Of a stretch of DNA of 64,000 nucleotides, positions 42,834 through 53,876 are shown piece by piece (position 1 is the stretch's first letter; every line of letters begins with the position of its first letter). A model generated the notes under the pieces. It was not told the origin of the DNA. It ran no database searches and saw only the letters and a program-made list of their open reading frames with translations. The position numbers were made by a program, and so were the translations under genes. This stretch comes from Kitagawia praeruptora (Eukaryota; Streptophyta; Magnoliopsida; Apiales; Apiaceae): assembly GCA_037693485.1 (NCBI GenBank), contig CM075349.1, forward strand, positions 26,729,501 through 26,793,500, given 5' to 3'.

Positions 42834-42945
42834 GCATGTACGTTTTGTCAAAAAAAAAAAGAAAAAAAAAGGCCTATCTATCGTCCTAGGCATACTTCCC
42901 AAGTAGAAATTCTTTGACACATCCCAAAAGCTGCTGAAGCTTAGC

Positions 42946-43235
42946 ATAAACCAAACCAAACCAAACAAACCCAGTATATCCCGCTCGGAGCAGGGTCTGG
43001 GGAGGGTGAGATGTACGCAGACCATACCTCTACCTTTTTACGATAGAGAGGCTGTTTCCGTGAAGACCCCCAGCTTAGTGCGCAGCAAAATAGTGTGTGT
43101 TCTATACAAAGATGGTTATGAATGGGAAAGTACTCAACCGAACCTAGGCCCATGGATTGGACCTCATGGGACTCACCTAAGCGGGCATTGGAAACTCCTC
43201 TCCTGATATAGGTTGGCTCCGAGCAACACTCCCTG
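42946..43235 (-). mobile_element. SINE (Au-type 3' region)
   Basis: Minus-strand sequence contains GGAAACAGCCTCTCT, GGTATGGTCTGCGTACATC, CACCCTCCCCAGACCC and GGGATATACTGGGTTTGTTT. This is the strongly conserved 3' part of plant Au-like SINEs, ending in a TTTGG-rich tail. The 5' (tRNA-like) part at about 43100-43235 is diverged; a B-box-like GGTTCGGTT lies at about 43138. Ends are approximate. Confidence 0.7.
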
Positions 43236-43313
43236 CCAAAAAAGTCCTCTCCTGCCAAACACTAAACCACAAGCATCATATAAGATAATATTCTTATTAA
43301 TAGGGTCCGACAT

Positions 43314-43401
43314 TGTTAGAATACAATATAAGATCTAGTTGGGGTCTTTCTCTATAACCTTAAGGTTTTAGATGAACTGGTTACGTAATATGGTATCAGA
43401 G
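43314..43401 (+). mobile_element. TRIM-like LTR remnant with primer binding site
   Basis: TGTTAGAATACAATATAAGA at 43314 runs to a Copia-type primer site TGGTATCAGAG at 43391-43401. An LTR of about 77 bp followed by this primer site suggests a terminal-repeat-in-miniature element; the second LTR was not found. Confidence 0.5.
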
Positions 43402-43494
43402 TTCTTGTCGGCAGCCCTTTTTTGTGAACACCTAGTTACTCAAAGAAACAGAATAAGAAATGACTTATTAGTAATTGGCAAAATTTAAAGATAG

Positions 43495-43899
43495 AAGAGC
43501 ATCTCCAAGGCTTACAATCTGTTAGCTATAATAATGATGTGGCAGTCATTTTAGCTAAAAGCTATTGTTTTTTCGCCTCCAACCATGCATACTGTTAGCT
43601 AAATTTTTAGATAACAAGATACATATCTTCTATATTTGGAGGATATCCAAAAATTTATACATAACATCTAAAGATATCATATCCACTTATATTGTGACAC
43701 ATCATCAATTTAGTTTAATCTTATATATATATTTACTAATTAAAATAATAATAAAATACTATTTTTGAAATATAGCTAACAATTATAGCTAACATCATTG
43801 GAGTACAACTCCTTACAGGTTCTCTGGTAAATTTTACATAACCATTATTTTATATTATTTAAGCTAACTATTTTAGCTAATACCGTTGGAGATGCTCTT
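43495..43899. mobile_element. MITE with aagagcatctccaa ends
   Basis: AAGAGCATCTCCAA (43495-43508) is inverted as TTGGAGATGCTCTT (43886-43899). The interior repeats ttagctaa and agctaac motifs on both sides. No clear target duplication; non-coding. Confidence 0.75.
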
Positions 43900-44043
43900 A
43901 TATAAACATATGAAGAACTTCAATTGAACTGGGTTTCCAGATATATGATCAACTTCCTATGAAATATTATTGTAAAATACATACTACATGTATTTGCAAA
44001 GGTACTTGAATATGAAGTTCTTTCATAACAATTTACTAAGACT

Positions 44044-44190
44044 AGTCAATTTTTAAAAGCTCGTTAAGGTAATCGAGCTCAAGTTCGTTAAGGTAATCGA
44101 GCTCAAGTTCGTTAAGGTAATTTGCAAAGATAATGAACTTGAGTTCGGCAAGAAAAAAAGCTAATTAAGGTAATCGAGCTCAAGTTCGAT
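44044..44190 (+). repeat. ~24-bp tandem repeat
   Basis: Units of gttaaggtaatcgagctcaa, three to four copies with a diverged middle part. Confidence 0.7.
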
Positions 44191-44192
44191 TC

Positions 44193-44340
44193 GGTACAAA
44201 AATTAATGTATATATAGATGATATTAAAGATAATATTAAAGATAATACAAGTAAAAAATTAATGTATATATAAATGATATTAAAGATAATACAAGTAAAA
44301 TATTAATGTAAATATAGATAATATTAAAGATAATACAACA
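44193..44340 (+). repeat. ~57-bp tandem repeat
   Basis: Three diverged units of aattaatgtatatatagatg followed by atattaaagataatacaag. Confidence 0.65.
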
Positions 44341-45120
44341 TTTTTAGATCTGTTGCACGTAAAAAGTATTCAAGATGTTGAAAATATTAATTAATAATTT
44401 TTGATAGAGTACAAAAATACCATATTTGAATTTTTGGATATAATAAAAAAGATTAGGGATGAGTTTCATATAAATTTAAATTTTAAATTTATTAGAATTA
44501 TTTTTTATAAAAGTGTAATAAATATTTTTTATGATTATAAAGGAATTATTAATTTATGATAATAATTAACATAATGCTAATAATCAAATCCGAACCTAAG
44601 TTTAGTGAGTAAAACAAAACCAAACCTAAGTTTAGTGACTAATAAAGAAAAATTCATAATTGAGTGATAGATTTCTAAAAAGGTCAACAGTTCAGTGACA
44701 AAAAAAAATCATTTTCCCATTAATCATTATTAAGACTTTTCTTGTTCTTTTTGAAACCAAAAGCACAGTGCCGAAAACTGGATAGAATTAGATATGTGCC
44801 AACAAGTACTGAGATTCTCTGAATAGCAATTGTAGGAATTTTTTCTAATCAGAGAACTTTATATTTGCACGTCTGAGATAGTAAAAAATGACTTTGATAT
44901 ATCACAGATTACGTTGAAAGGGTTGGGGGACTGAGTCAAGAGTAATGATCACGCAACAAACACATGATAGGATATACATGAATGCACGATCACGCTAATG
45001 GATTGCATGACGCTATACAAAAAACTGGAAAACTAAACAGACACATATCATTTAACAAGCTAGACACGACTGCATGAACACAAAGCACACTACTTTTATC
45101 AAATATTTAGCATTTTATAT
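44341..45120. other. AT-rich intergenic region
   Basis: Nothing recognised apart from a short direct repeat (aaaccaaacctaagtttagtg) at about 44600. Confidence 0.5.
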
Positions 45121-45560
45121 CACTACATCATATATGGTCTTTGCCAACACCTCAAAAAAGTGTAAAAAAATCCTGAAAAGTGTTGCCACAAGCTCAGAAT
45201 TGGTTTAAGGCTACACTTTTTCAAATTTCAGTGGTGTTGGATCTGGTCGTGTGGCCTTAGGTGGGTAAGCGAACACTTTTGCCACCCTACGGCCACATTG
45301 CAATAGATGTTGCATTAGTCATCTATGCCAACACTTTCGAGTGTATAACAACACTAAAGGGGATGTTGTAATAGACTTATTGCAACATCGATTTTTTCCT
45401 ATTGCACAATTGGTTCATCTAACAATTTTTTTTAGCAACACTTTTTTTTTGTTTTCCCAACATTTTTTCTAATAAACACTTTCTAAATATTAGCTACGTA
45501 TTTTCATATTTGTTGCAACATAAACTACATGAACATTTATAAGGTTGTTACCAAAATTAA
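45121..45560. mobile_element. CACTA (En/Spm-type) terminal region
   Basis: Begins CACTACA and is followed by many subterminal copies, on both strands, of gccaacac/agtgttgcc and gcaacact motifs over ~430 bp. That is the typical end of plant CACTA elements. The opposite end was not found; it may be separated by the Copia element at 46856. Confidence 0.55.
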
Positions 45561-45879
45561 ATCCTTAAAAAAATAATAATGCAAGCCGAAAATGCCAAAA
45601 AGAACAAGACATTTTTTGACTTCACAAACATACCAAATTAGTGATTACATAGTAAAAGTTGGACATAAAAAAACTTGCCAAATCTACCGAAAATATTGTA
45701 TTCATACAAACAGCAAGTACCATAATATTCTAAATATCTTCAAATCATCATAATATTCTACTATGTTAGTAATCATCGACTTGACATTCTCTCGAACCTT
45801 CTTGTTAACTTTTTCATCCATCTCAAGCGCAAGTTATTCCCTGATTTTCTTTGTTAAATCTCCCAAGTACTGATCCGAG

Positions 45880-46428
45880 AGATACTTCATGCAGGGCTGC
45901 AGATTTTTCAGTGTTGAGCCCATAAGTATTCTATAAATAGGGTATCTATAGCACAAATTAATTAGTAAATAAAGTTTATAGAACGCAAAGCTCAAACTGA
46001 AGATCATGAATGTTGCACAATTTAACAAGTACCAAGCTATAGAAATCCAACTTGAAGGTAGCAGGTCACAGCTCCGGTATGAACTCCATTCTGTAAATTG
46101 GGCTTCAAGACTCGATATTTATTAATGAGAAAGGGGATACAAAACAATCAATCATGGGAAAAGAAAATATGTTGTCAACCACAAAATATTAATTTCACTA
46201 AACTTGCCTTATCAGTTAACGGTCTCTGAGAGTATGGTTGTTCATGTTCCAAATATTCAAACACAAGCAGCCCATGGGTATCGCTAATCTCACCCTCACC
46301 ACCAGATGTATTCATGGGAGATTTATCTTTCAGAGACAGTCTCTTCAACTTCTGGGACTTCAAGTCAGTGCTACTACTGCTAATTTTCTCTTTTAAAGAC
46401 TCGATATTGTTCTTTTCGCAAGCAGGCC
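45880..46428 (-). pseudogene. DUF789-family gene fragment
   Basis: Exon-like blocks on the minus strand: 46206-46428 with KRLSLKDKSPMN, GLLVFEYLEHEQPYSQRPL; about 46026-46085 with RSCDLLPSSWISIAWY; about 45880-45955 with YPIYRILMGSTLKNL. They appear in the order and with the intron breaks of plant DUF789 proteins, whose function is unknown. A GC-type donor (AAG|GCAAGT) follows the first block. The N-terminal half and the C-terminus are missing and a frame break occurs, so I call it a pseudogene. Its neighbour is a CACTA end, suggesting capture, but a dying resident gene is equally possible. Confidence 0.6.
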
Positions 46429-46850
46429 TGACAATAAATACGAGAATAATTTCTACATAAGTAACATGCATCTGATATGCATTCAAAAAACCTTGGCATG
46501 GATATATATTCACCTACATGGTTTTATATGAATATGAGATCTTACCTTCTGAATACATAAAAAAAATATGACTAATGTTTTAGCAAAAAGCATCACCTTA
46601 CTTTACCAACGTATGCGTTGCTTCCTTGGGGTAGGTCATCAGCATTAAGAGATATAATGTACTCCGCTCCAGCAATATGTATGTACCTACATGTCCAAAT
46701 GATTTATTAAGAAGCTTGATTTCCCCATTCAGGGAATATTTTAAATTATATAATGTGCTTCCAGTAAGAATCATTAACACACAACCCTTCTTAATCACTC
46801 ATACATACACCAAAATTAGGTAATTGACATAATTTGATAAACTTAAGTGA
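46429..46850 (-). other. Flank of the DUF789 fragment
   Basis: A short minus-strand open stretch at 46598-46798 shows no family I recognise. It ends at the target duplication aacat of the Copia element. Confidence 0.35.
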
Positions 46851-46855
46851 AACAT

Positions 46856-47908
46856 TGTTAGGTCCAAATGTGTTGTAGAGGGGGGGTGAATACAACTTTT
46901 CGAATATGAGAAGCAATAAATACGATGCAATAAATGAACACGCAGATTCAAGGAATATATTTCTTATATATAACTTGAAAAGGTTGCTACAACATTCATT
47001 ACAAAGTATAACAGAAGTTCAGAGAGAAGTGAATGATTCTAAGCTCTGTGAATGTACTCTCTCTCTTTTTCTTGTGTTTTCTCAATATTTTTCTCACTAA
47101 AAAACATTACACAAGTGCTTCTATTTATACTACATGTAATCTATGTCCTGTAGTCTTCAAAGACTAAGATGTACGTGGCCCAATGATGTCCACATAAATC
47201 TTGCCTTATCTTGAAAGCTTGGAAATCTGCCAATCAAAAGATGCCATGTGTCATGTTGAAGCTGCACTCTAAGTAGAACTTCTACTTGAGAATTTCTACT
47301 TAGCCATCTCGAATTTCTAAGTAGAACTTCTACTTAGAAATATTCTACTTGGTCATCTAGAATATTTAGTACTTAGAAAATATTCTGGTCTTCAACTTGA
47401 AACTTCAATGCACATCTTGAGCTTGTGATATCTTCATGTCTTCTTTATTCTTCAGCAAGCTCTTGAACATGGATCTTTATTACTGACATAAACTTGCTAT
47501 CAATGTCCTGACACTTGATGCACTGGTCTGGTTCATAAGTGACTAGTCTTGATAGTGTTTCTGCTTCTTGAATAAATTACCATATTCACTTAGTAACTTG
47601 GCTTTCCAATATTCGCTTTCCTTCTTGTTCACTTGAAATCAATTGGTCTTGTTGATACTGATAGTTATGATCTTGATTCTCGATTTCTCAAATCACTGAG
47701 GCATGAACAACTTTGACTTGAACTTCTCTCAATGATTTCTTCTTAGCTTGATCATAGTTAACATGTTCAATTGTATCAATTACCTTGTCTTCATTTAGTG
47801 TTGATTTCTTGTGACTTCTTGTTCTTGATTGTCTTCTGGTTAAGTATCTTTTCCTTTAATTGAGTTACATTAGTTATAGTGTTACAAGTTTATACACTCT
47901 GCCTTTCA
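46856..47908 (-). repeat. 3' LTR of the Sirevirus-type element
   Basis: Includes the palindromic AAGTAGAACTTCTACTT (47271 region), repeated several times in variant form, and a TATAAATA box on the minus strand near 47120. Confidence 0.9.
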
Positions 47909-47922
47909 ATCTCCCCCTATTT
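47909..47922 (-). other. Polypurine tract
   Basis: The minus strand reads AAATAGGGGGAGAT directly before the 3' LTR. A similar ATAGGGGGAGTTAAA lies internally at about 53668. Confidence 0.75.
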
Positions 47923-48252
47923 GATTGTCTAACAATGACATTCAAATTAATGAAGGATAACTCAACTAAACAATGAGACGAGAAAAGATAATTAACATTA
48001 CAGTCTTGAATAATATACAATTGAAAAATACTTGAAAACAATACAAAGAACTTAAACTAGAAACAGAATTCGAACCTCGAATTAAAGATCATTTGAATGA
48101 TTCCTATCACCTGGATTATTTCATATCTTTTAGTCAAACTTATATCACCTTATTGGATTCACTCTAAGGTGAATTTTCCTCAAGTGAGTTAAAGCAACCG
48201 AAAGACATGAAGTTTTTCCAACTTCAAGTTCACACCACTCTGACCTTTAACC

Positions 48253-51200
48253 CTAATTCCGTTTCCTCTTCCTAGCTTCAGCAGCTTGGTCTTTCTCTTC
48301 TTTCTGCCTTCTGCGCTTCTCCTTCTGCTGCTTTTGTTTCTTATATACTGGATCATGAAGCTGCGTCCACCTAGCATTCAACAAACTTACTGCTTCCATT
48401 TCTAGAGGATTCTTGGGCTCTGGGTAAGGATGTTTGAAAAGCCTTCTGAGTTTGTCCACCTCCTGAGTAGTCCTGATCTTTGGAATGTCCTCAAATTTCT
48501 TCATTATAAGCTGAGGTTTCCAATGAGCTTTATCAGCTTTAAACTGACAATAGATCATTTTGGGATAGCCCTTGACACGGTTAGTATTGTGGACACTAGC
48601 CGCATCTTGCTCCATTCGCTTCTTTTCCACTACTACATCAGACAGGTAACTCATGAGTCTCTGCTTTTCTTCCACATGCTTATCTTCCACTTCGTCCCAT
48701 TTGAACACATATAACACTTTCTCCAGAAATGCAGCATCTTGAGTCTGCAGCAGCCATTTTCTACTCATATGCAAGAGTGTTTTATTCTGGTCTGCATCTA
48801 TGAATACTAAGGCATCAGCTGTATCATCAACAAAAGAGTGTATCCAGTATACACTATCTCTTCCTGGAACACCAACTGACTCCCTTATCTCTCCTTGTTC
48901 CAGTTCTCCAGAAGGAAGATTCAGAGCTTCATCTACATTCTTCATAGCTTGAAGAATATTCCATTTCTTTTCTATCAGCTCCGGCTCAATCTTCACGTTA
49001 TCAAGAGGGTTTGGAGCAATGATATCACACTTCTACACCTCATTGCTCTTCTTGAATATGACACTTTCAATGATCTTCACTGATTTATCTTTAAGCTCAG
49101 AAGCGAATCCCTTACTCATCATTTGTCTACAGACGGCCTTAAGAGATTCCACTGAAAGTTCCATTAAGTCCTTTTCCTCCATGCTAACCCTCTTCAATTT
49201 ACTGTCAACTACCATCCGGACAACATTAGGATATGCTGAGAATTCTGGACCCTTGTCCTCTGCTAGCTGCATTAACTGATCCCTATACAGAATGCTTAGA
49301 TTCTCAGAATGAGAGTATTGAATTTTTGTTGCTAGCAAGAACAACTCTGATGCAGATCTTCTCGTCATGAATTGGTCATCCACATATAGGAAAGACATTG
49401 GGACTCCTTCTGTCAAAGACAATATAACCTGCCACTCCTTAAGCGTTGCATTGTATCCAACCCTGACTTTAGAAATTAATCTCTTTAATGCACTCATGTA
49501 GTCCGCAGTCATTGGATTCTGCAAATTTAGGTTGTAGAACAGATCATCTGCCTCCTTGTTATGAACTCCTTTCGCACAGGGTCCCATCATTATCTTCCTT
49601 GCTTCATCCCACTTCTGCCCTAACCTTCTCTTATCCAGATCCACTTGAGGATCAGCTAGCCTTGCAAGCTCATGATCGTACTGCTTCCCTTGTAGCTCCA
49701 CTTTCTTTTCTAGAAACACAGCACGTTCTTGCATTGCCTTCATTTTAAAGAACTCAGCTTGTTCCAAGGCTAACTGCTGAGACTTAAGGGTTTCCTCATC
49801 AACAGTAATTTCTTCAGGCATTCCGAAAGACATCCCAGCACCTCCACCTTGATCCTTCAAGGATCTCTTTATAGCATGTTCCAAAGGTATGTCTTCCATA
49901 TCGGAATCTGAATCAAGTACCACCTGTACTTTTTCTTGATGACTCAGGTCAACGAATGGCTCATCTTGCTCAATCGCTATTGCTTTACCCTTTCTCCTCC
50001 TCAGAGCCTCTTCATCAATAGACGGCTCAATTTCTTTTTCTTTGACAAGATCAGCTTGTTCTTGAATTTCTTCGATTTGAACTCCCTGCTGTCTCGTCTC
50101 CTTTCCACTCTCCCCCTTAGGTGAGTTATCCTGAACTTCACCTTGGTCTCCAGATCCACCAGCTGCATAAGAATCTTCAAAACCAGAACCATAGGCTCCT
50201 GCTCCACTAGCACCACCTGTACCAGCATCGGGGGGAGGTTGTTGCGGCTCGAAACACTCCGGGGGCACAAAACTTCTGATTGCGAACATCACTCTACTGA
50301 TCTCCACAGCCAGAGTATCCATTGTAGTTTCCATTGCTCCCATCCTCTCATTCAGAGTGTTTCCCAAGACACCACCAGCATGGCCCAAGTCATTTACCTT
50401 GTTTGTCAAAACATTAAATGCTGTAGCTTGACTTGCCATTCGTGCTGCGTAGTCATCAAGAGCCCTTTGATTGTTTCCAATGTTCATACCTAACTGCCCC
50501 ATTGTCTGCCCAAACTGCTTCATCTGATTTTCCATAGAAGTCATACGTGTATCAAGATTTTCAATGTTAAGGGACGGTGTTTGGTTTAGGTGACCTCGCT
50601 CTAATACTCGTTCTGTTAGTATTTGGCGCTCGGTTTCGGGCCTTAAAAATGAAGGTCCCTCTCTCCCTAACCTCTCACACACACTCCCTGTCTCACGCTC
50701 GTGTATGTCTTCAATAATTGATCCAAAATATGAAGCAGTACCTGCAGAAACTGGATAAGCAATATAATTTGCAGTTATGGGATCAATTGCTGTTGGTTCC
50801 TGAGTTGGAATCTCAGGCTGAGAGGCTGCAAAGTGTTCTTGTACAACAGCAGAACCGATCCTCTTTGCAGCATCAGTACGTACCGGTGAAGGTACGGCTG
50901 AAGCTTTTAAAGCTTCATGTCCTTTTGAAGCAACAGTATCTTCAAGAGGTACATAATCCTCATCAAAATCCCTATGTGCAGATTGTTCAAGGGGAGAACC
51001 ACTCTCGTGAGGTGGAGTGGTTGCGTGTGACATTCTAGGGTTTGACTGAGTTTTAGAAGTAGCAGCATGAGAAAATTTGGCTTTCTTTCGAGTAAGAGGC
51101 TGCTCTTCGGGGTCACTCTCCTCATCATATCCTATATCTACATGTGCTAGCTGTTTGGATTCCGGTGACAGGGGTGAACGAGAATAAGAATGTATGACAG

Positions 51201-52260
51201 ACTCAGAAATATGGCTCGCACCCTGGGATAGATCCTGCGGGCTAGCAGTCTCTTGGGTCTCGGAATCAGATACATAGGAAGAGGAATGAGTAGTATGCAG
51301 AGAGAGATTACCTGATTCATTACCTTGTTCGTCATCGCTTTGCTCATCAGGAATCTCTTCAAATGCCTCAGCATGAGCAGACCGATTCTGAGCATATGAT
51401 GAAACTTGCGATGATGCTGCCAAAGTGGTAACTCCCTCATCATATGTAAGCCACGTTTGTAAGGTATCAGGAACTGACATCGGTTTTCCATGATGTTTAT
51501 CCTGATTATCAATTGTTGAAAGTGACTTAGTGCCCATCCCTAGTGGTGCAGATGTTGGACTTCTGGCAAAACTCTGTCTAACTGCAAGAGCATCCTTCGG
51601 TATTAAATCATTAATCAGCATCTGTAAGAACCGAGGAAACCAGCAGACAACATCTGTTATGTTGAGGTCTCTGCTTGCAGGAGATCCCATTACACCCACT
51701 ATCTCAGAGAGAACTATGCGTCCATAATTTATATCCAGTTCTCTTGCTAGGGCAATTCCAAAGGTTTGCATGGGAATGGAAATTTGATGGAAATCGCTTT
51801 CTCGTGCCCGAAAACATCTTGTGATAGCCTCGAAAAAGTAATTCCATTCCACATGAAAGAATTGTTTTTGGATGTTTCCAGTGATCCGGCCAGACGGAGG
51901 ATAACATCCTATTTCTTCAAAGAATCTGAGGCGTTCTGCAGCTGTAGGTTCTGGATCATAAGCATCTTTTATCGGGAACCCCAGAACCCTGTTGATAATT
52001 TCTTCAGTCACCTCATATTCCTGACCCGCTAAGGTAAACCTGAAACCGTAGGGGGTTGATTTGCTCCCAAAAGAAACCGCACTAGTCCATAATTGCTGTA
52101 AAGCATCATGTACTAGTGTAGGTTTAGCAGTAAAAGCATCGCTAGCTTTGGAATACAAATTGAGAAATCGTATCCAAGACTTAAAGCGCGGGAGTTGATC
52201 ACCAATTTCCGTAGAAATATTATAAAAATTGTTTTTAGCAAGTGAAAATTGGTGAGCCAT
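48253..52260 (-). pseudogene. Large extra ORF downstream of pol (env-like position)
   Basis: From the ATG at 52260 (MAHQFSLAKNNF; an upstream TTG at 52317 is unlikely) a 1075-residue frame runs to a TAG at 49033-49035. The same frame then stays open for about 260 more codons to 48253. Residues ~25-130 (LTLNLY.., LWTSAVSFGSKSTPYGF, EVTEEIINRVLGFP) resemble the plant putative transposon-protein domain. The middle is Ser/Glu-rich and disordered. About residues 590-680 look like a coiled coil (TRMTSMENQMKQFGQTM...). The C-terminus after the TAG is Lys/Arg-rich (KKQKQQKEKRRRQKEEK). No signal peptide or transmembrane helix is evident, so it should not be called an envelope protein on sequence grounds. 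Function is unknown. The single stop may be a recent mutation or a readthrough point. Confidence 0.65.
49033..49035 (-). other. In-frame TAG inside the extra ORF
   Basis: TAG between ...KKSNEV and KCDIIAPNPLD; the frame is open on both sides. This separates the ORF into 1075 and about 260 codons. Confidence 0.7.
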
Positions 52261-52839
52261 TTTTTTTTTAATAAAATGTTTTTTCCTTAAAAATTGTGAT
52301 ATTTGTTGAAAAAACAATCAATTAACAAAACCAAAGTTATAGTCCTTTTAATTTCGTTCGTGAATACCAGGAGTCACTTGAGAAATTAAACTACGGAATA
52401 TTAACAATGATTAAGTAGAGGCGAAAATTACAATCCAATTACCAAATCTGTGATATACAATGAAGATGTATATTTGTGTGTGTATACCAGTGAAGTCGAG
52501 TTATGAACAGACACACAAGCACAAACACACAAGCACTTGATGTTTGTGTGTATATATATATATACGTGTGTATATGAACGGTTACAAAACACACAGACAC
52601 AAAGATTTATGATAACACAGATAACAGTAGTCTAAAATCGGGCATTAATTCGTGGTCTGTATGAGTTTAATCACAAAAATCACGAACAGTAGTTTGTAAG
52701 TCGAAATCGCCTGTATGTATATGGAGGCTGCTGTAAAACGTAATTAGGTAAAAGTGAATGAATTGATCGAGTTAGAGATGTATATATAGGCATGAATGTG
52801 AAATGACAAAAGTGTCCCTGTTAAAAAGAATGAAAACAC

Positions 52840-53470
52840 TAAGTACATACAGGGAGAACCTAAGTCGAACTCTATCTCGAACATTTTAAGTCGAAGTTTA
52901 TCTCGAAATGTTGCCAAGTCGAACTTCGAGATAAATTTCGAGATAGGTTAACTCGAAAACTTGAACCATTTAATCATTAAAGACCATTTAAACAGCAAAA
53001 ACCACCAACATTACTAGAGAAACCTATCTCGAAATTCAAGTAGAAATTCGAGATAAGTTTCGAGTTAGGAGTTAACTCGAAAAATCCCCTTAACCAACTG
53101 AGAACTCTATCTCGAACATCAAGTCGAAATTCGAGTTGAGTTTCGAGATAGAGACTAACTCGAAGTTATTGACTAACTCGAAGTTATTCTCAGTTCTTTT
53201 CAAAATATCCCCAAAAATGGAACCTTATCTCAACCTTCGAGATAAAGTTCGAGATAGAACTTATCTCGAATATTTTGAAGATAGAAATAGGCACTCTGGT
53301 AACTCGAATTCGAACTCTAAGTCGAATTTCGAGATGAATTTCGAGATAGAGACTAACTCGAAATTCTTCCCAGACTTAGAATTTTCAAAACTTCACTCTG
53401 GAAGCTCAAATCGAAATTCAACTAGAATATCAAGATGAGTTTCGAGATAGTGACTAACTCGAAATTTTGA
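52840..53470 (-). repeat. Array of TATCTCGAA / TTCGAGATA palindromic motifs
   Basis: More than twenty short motifs (aagtcgaa, tatctcgaa, ttcgagata, taactcgaa) in both orientations over 630 bp. Pairs form foldbacks such as TTCGAGATA...TATCTCGAA. It lies in the non-coding block between pol and the extra ORF. Confidence 0.75.
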
Positions 53471-53876
53471 AGATACTTAGAATAATTTGACAATTCTCTT
53501 TGAAAAACTCAACACTTAATATTGCCAAATTAATATAAATATCAATTCAAGGATTTTAATATATGACATAATTAAAACATTCCTTGATAATTCTAAGGCC
53601 TCTAATTACATGAAAAACACAGGTAAATTCATCTAAAAATCATGCAAAATTTAGAATATTATGAATTTAACTCCCCCTATGATCATGCAATCTAACAATC
53701 ATAAATTCAAAGATGTGTGCTATAAAAGACACTTAAAACACAATGAATTCATGTAAAATGACACTATATGCAACCTATAACAATCATTAATTAGGCATTT
53801 TAAAGTCTAAGCACATAATGATTAAGTAGCTTGCATATACAAACATAAACATGGATTTTACAGATGGAAGGCTTTA
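53471..53876 (-). other. Non-coding block downstream of pol
   Basis: AT-rich, with one internal polypurine-like run (ATAGGGGGAGTTAAA on the minus strand, about 53668). No coding. Confidence 0.5.

Larger units (their letters stand above)
37248..42870 (+). mobile_element. 5'-truncated L1-type LINE with two nested insertions
   Basis: Flanked by the perfect 11-bp target duplication ggcctatctat (37237-37247, 42871-42881). It ends in an A-rich tail (42850-42870). The left end starts abruptly inside an RT codon, the usual 5' truncation of LINEs. The coding part encodes the second half of RT, a zinc-finger-like RT-associated region and an RNase H domain, as in plant L1 ORF2. It is interrupted by elements at 38413-39200 and 39530-41999. 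Confidence 0.9.

Noticed and set aside
46906..47100. Open frame in the LTR, also at 60398-60598
   Set aside because: It occurs identically in both LTRs, has no known domain and overlaps the promoter region; chance frame.
48253..52260. Calling the post-pol ORF an envelope gene
   Set aside because: No signal peptide, transmembrane helix or glycoprotein features are visible; only its position is env-like.
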